64,000 bases of DNA from Quillaja saponaria. Its lineage: Eukaryota > Streptophyta > Magnoliopsida > Fabales > Quillajaceae. Below, piece by piece: positions 60,985-64,000 of the stretch. The position numbers and the translations under genes were made by a program. Below the pieces are notes generated by a model. That model searched no databases and had not been told where the DNA came from. It was given only the letters and a program-made list of their open reading frames with translations. The stretch covers positions 7,909,001 through 7,973,000 of the forward strand of contig CM055605.1 in the NCBI GenBank assembly GCA_029379385.1, read 5' to 3'. Position 1 is the first letter of the stretch; the number at the start of each line of letters is the position of its first letter.

Positions 60985-62083
60985 AGCCAGTTTGCAGCAA
61001 TATTGCACTTCCAAGATCCAAAACTCGAGTGAAACCCCAAAATTCAAAATGAATTCGGAGCAAAAACAGACCTTAGCTGAAACAGCTCATTTGTACACTG
61101 CTTGCCCTTGAACCGAATACAAAGAGAAATTAGTTTCAAAAAGTTGAACCCAAGGCGATTACAATACGTCGGAGGAGGGATCGATGGAAATGCGAATACT
61201 GCAGCGGAGTTGGGAGGTCGGGCTCGGACAGTGAGAAATCGGTGGTATTCGATTAAGAACACGGACTTGAAACTTGGGTTATGGACATAGTTTTCTAAAA
61301 TTAATAATTGGTTTAAGTTCCGGTTTTTATCGTTTTGCTAGTTCGACTGTAGAAGTCCTCGAAGCGTTCAAGACTTCGAAGGACCGGAACTCTTGTGCTT
61401 TTTTCAAAAGAGATAAATAATTTTATAATTGTTTTAGATTTAATAATTAAGAAAGTATACTTTATTAATTTTCTAAATTTAAATTATTTTTGAGAAGCTG
61501 TAAAGAGTAAAATTTTATAAATTTTACTCTGATCTGTATTTGATAATAGAGATATGTTCTAAATTAGTTCAGACACTAAATCAAAAATATCTTATATTAT
61601 TTAATATATTTAGTTTTAAATTTAAAATAATAAATATATATAACCTAACTTTTGCATGAGAATAAAAGGTTACGATGACATGTAATAAAGTTATGTTTAA
61701 CAATATTATATTTATATATATATATATATTCAAAAGGTGTAATAAAAATTTAGTAAATATAAAATATAAGATTGAAGAAAAATAGTATGACGAGTTTGAA
61801 TCTCGTATTTAAAACTCAAAATATCAAAATATATTTTCTGTGAAAAAGAAATTGTCAAATATTCTAGCAACCCATGAACTGTGTCCGGCAACCAGAGGTG
61901 GCGATTGGCTATGGTGTGACATGAAGGAGTCATATTCTTTTTATTGAAATTATATTGAGTAAATTATAAATCCTTAAGAAAAATAACACTATATTTGTTC
62001 AAATTTTTCGGTTTAGCTACCTTCCTCGAGGCAACTAACTCCATGAATTTCTTGTTGGAAAATTTTAAAGAATTAAGTGGAAC
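60985..62083. other. Upstream region of the EMSY-like gene
   Basis: The GC-richer part to about 61270 probably contains the leader and core promoter. From 61400 on the DNA is AT-rich spacer with a TA run near 61713. No gene is seen. Confidence 0.5.
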
Positions 62084-62380
62084 TTGTTAAATCAATTAGA
62101 GGAAGATCAATGTGAAAAACTTACAAATGACAAATTGTTGTGCACATTGAAAAAGGAAAGGAAAAAAGACACATTGAAAAAGGAAAGAAAAAAGAGTTTG
62201 GGTTATGTCTGTTCATTTAAAATAGAAAGTTGTGTATGGTTTAAACAAACAGGTTATGTATGTTCAGTTTAAAACAAAAAGTTGTGTTTTATAGTTTAAA
62301 TAAAAAATGTTATGCCTTTTGGTTTAAAAACAAAATATTATGTTTTTTGGTTTTAAAACAAAAGATTAGCATTTTTTGAT
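62084..62380 (+). repeat. Degenerate short tandem repeats
   Basis: 'attgaaaaaggaaaggaaaa' (62147) recurs at 62173. Then about five units of 25-45 bp follow, built on 'tttaaaacaaaa.gttgtg' or 'ttatg.tttttggt' (62218-62370). The open frame across it is a by-product of the repeat. Confidence 0.65.
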
Positions 62381-62668
62381 TTATATGAAAACTTTTCTTT
62401 CTAAAATTATGACTGTTAAGATTGTATCCTTTATTAAAAGTAAGCATATTTCACAACATATCATTTGGGATATATAAATATCAAACAAGTTTTCACATTT
62501 TATGATAAAGTTTGAAGGAGGTAGAAATATGTATTTCTTCTTCTACTCTTTCTCTTAGTTTCATATATATTTTCTGTACACATTTTGTCTTGCAACCATA
62601 ACTGTAGAAAGAGTTTTATCTTGGGACACAGATTTGTTGTAACCTCGTTTACAATATAAGGGATACAA

Positions 62669-62980
62669 ATGCTATCTTAAAGAAAAAGTGTTCACATTCA
62701 ACTCAGGCTTAAAAATTGAATTCCCATAAATTGTTTGTAATTAATAATTTTTTCTAAAATCTCTTTGGAGATACTATGAGATATAATTTTTTTTTATAAA
62801 TTCTCTAGTTCTGGTATGAACGCTAATGCTATCTTAAAGAAAAAATGTTCACATTCAACTCAGGCTTAAAAATTGAATTCTTATAAATTGTTTGTAATTA
62901 ATAATATTTTTTAACATTTCTTTAGAGATACTTTGCGATATAAAATTCTTATAAATTCTCTAGTTCTAGTAAGAACAGCT
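62669..62980 (+). repeat. Two-copy tandem duplication, period 157 bp
   Basis: Both copies contain 'gctatcttaaagaaaaa', 'gttcacattcaactcaggct' and 'ttgtttgtaattaataat', and end 'ataaattctctagttct'. The shared 'gctatctt' words start at 62671 and 62828. Non-coding. Confidence 0.9.
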
Positions 62981-63528
62981 TGTTCTTAACCAAATCGAAT
63001 AAATAATAATGAAAGTGCATGTAAACTAATCATAATATACTTGACCATTAAATAAATAATAATAATACTCTCTGATCTTATTGATGCATGATGATGATAT
63101 TGATTCAAGGGCTCCAGAATTGTATCAACCCCATAATGTGAATAGGTCCTACTAATAATTAATGAAGAATAATTAAAAAAAAAAGAGAATATTTTACAAA
63201 AGATAAAATTTACTTCATTTAATAAATTGTGACAATAAAAATAATTTATTTTTTGATATTACCCCAATAAAAATGTAATAAATTGTGTGGTATCCAGTTG
63301 AATTAATAACTGATTAGTAATAATAAGGAACCAAATCTCCTTTTGATAAATCATCATTAATTATAAATCGGATGCTGGATAAGATAGCATAATTGTTCAT
63401 ATCCATTAATGTCACCTTCCCTATAACTATTCTATCACCCACTTTCACAGCTGATAACTTGGACACAAAAAAAATTAAAAGCAGCAATGATTAATAGTTG
63501 AATTATTATATTATTTTAATATTTTAAA
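62981..63528. other. Promoter region of the triterpene synthase gene
   Basis: AT-rich upstream DNA. No clear TATA box at the expected distance; 'attattatattatttt' at 63503-63517 is too close to the ATG to serve unless the leader is very short. Confidence 0.4.
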
Positions 63529-63729
63529 ATGTGGAAGTTGAAGATAGCAGAAGGTGGTTCAGACCCATACATGTTCAGCACAAACAACTTTGTGGGTAGA
63601 CAGACATGGGAGTTTGACCCGGAGGCCGGCACCCCTGAAGAACGAGCCGAGGTCGAAGCCGCCCGCCTAAATTTTTGCAACAACCGTCATCAGTTCAAGC
63701 CCTGTGGTGATCTTATTTGGCGATTTCAG
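63529..63729 (+). CDS. Oxidosqualene cyclase (lupeol/amyrin synthase type), exon 1 only
   Basis: The frame starts [10 protein letters not shown], the near-invariant beginning of plant oxidosqualene cyclases. It continues with [33 protein letters not shown] and DLIWRFQ, then a donor (cag|gtacat) after exactly 67 codons. These enzymes fold 2,3-oxidosqualene into sterol or triterpene skeletons on the ER membrane. The wording [14 protein letters not shown] and TPEERAEVE is closer to the lupeol/mixed-amyrin synthases than to cycloartenol synthase, which usually has SPWLRT and NNHVGRQ. The catalytic DCTAE motif and QW repeats lie beyond the right edge, so product type and integrity cannot be judged. 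Confidence 0.9.
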
Positions 63730-64000
63730 GTACATATCTCTTTGGTCCAGATAATAAGAGATTTTTTACTTGTTTAAACCCAATCCAGCCAGCCTGGCCG
63801 GCCCGGGATGCACATGTGCCCAAGTCCGACCCTATACAAAATCATAATATCCAAGACCGCTAATTATATATATATATATATTATTATTTTTTTCATTGTA
63901 TTAGATAGTACCTAAAAATTATCAGATAAATTCAATATCTCTAAAATTGGCATCATATAATGTTTATAGTAATTACAAAATGTCGTCTTTTTTGCCATCA
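63730..64000 (+). other. Intron 1 of the oxidosqualene cyclase, partial
   Basis: It begins at the GT of the donor and runs to the window end. It has a GC-rich stretch at 63781-63835 ('agccagcctggccggcccgg') that contrasts with the AT-rich remainder and could be part of an inserted repeat. Confidence 0.6.

Noticed and set aside
62084..62272. 62-codon frame with KKERKKDTLKKERKK
   Set aside because: The repeat in the peptide simply mirrors the DNA tandem repeat; no start context or conservation.

Overview
The window is nuclear DNA from a flowering plant, almost certainly a eudicot. It is AT-rich, its genes carry GT-AG introns, and every recognisable protein belongs to a plant family. Much of the rest is decayed transposons: Ty1/copia, TRIM, CACTA-like, MITE, SINE and LINE relics. 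The species cannot be fixed from sequence alone.

Layout. 1-3885: the 3' part of a decayed Ty1/copia element with one 199-bp LTR. 3986-6931: a broken sieve-element-occlusion (SEO) gene directly behind it. 7770-11655: a tandem duplication of an unrecognised coiled-coil protein gene; the first copy is intact, the second is a pseudogene. 11.7-17.1 kb: transposon-rich spacer. 17638-18879: a RING E3 ligase. 21757-23182: a HAT14-like HD-Zip II transcription factor in four exons. 24066-24954: a TRIM-type short LTR element. 28771-36128 (minus): a seven-exon LIN37-like DREAM-complex subunit. 36.3-44.3 kb: AT-rich spacer with copia, LINE, MITE and SINE relics. 44408-46351: an amidase gene with a single nonsense codon. 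46930-48088: a near-copy of LIN37 intron DNA, carrying two SINE insertions. 51513-54556: a Myb/SANT-like plus bromodomain protein with a possible spliced uORF. 55630-60984 (minus): a ten-exon EMSY-LIKE (ENT plus Tudor/Agenet) gene, convergent with the bromodomain gene. 63529 onward: first exon of an oxidosqualene cyclase (triterpene synthase) that leaves the window.

The genes do not form a pathway cluster. Four intact genes have nuclear or chromatin roles (HD-Zip II, LIN37, bromodomain, EMSY-like). The remaining intact or partial genes are a RING ligase, an unknown protein and a triterpene synthase. I rebuilt the LIN37, HD-Zip, EML, amidase and bromodomain models exon by exon with consistent phase.

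I found no convincing new biological system. The best leads are the duplicated splice acceptor and spliced uORF of the bromodomain gene, the TRIM element with an internal tandem array, the SINE family with a clean target-site duplication, the LIN37-intron duplication, and the three gene copies broken by point lesions.
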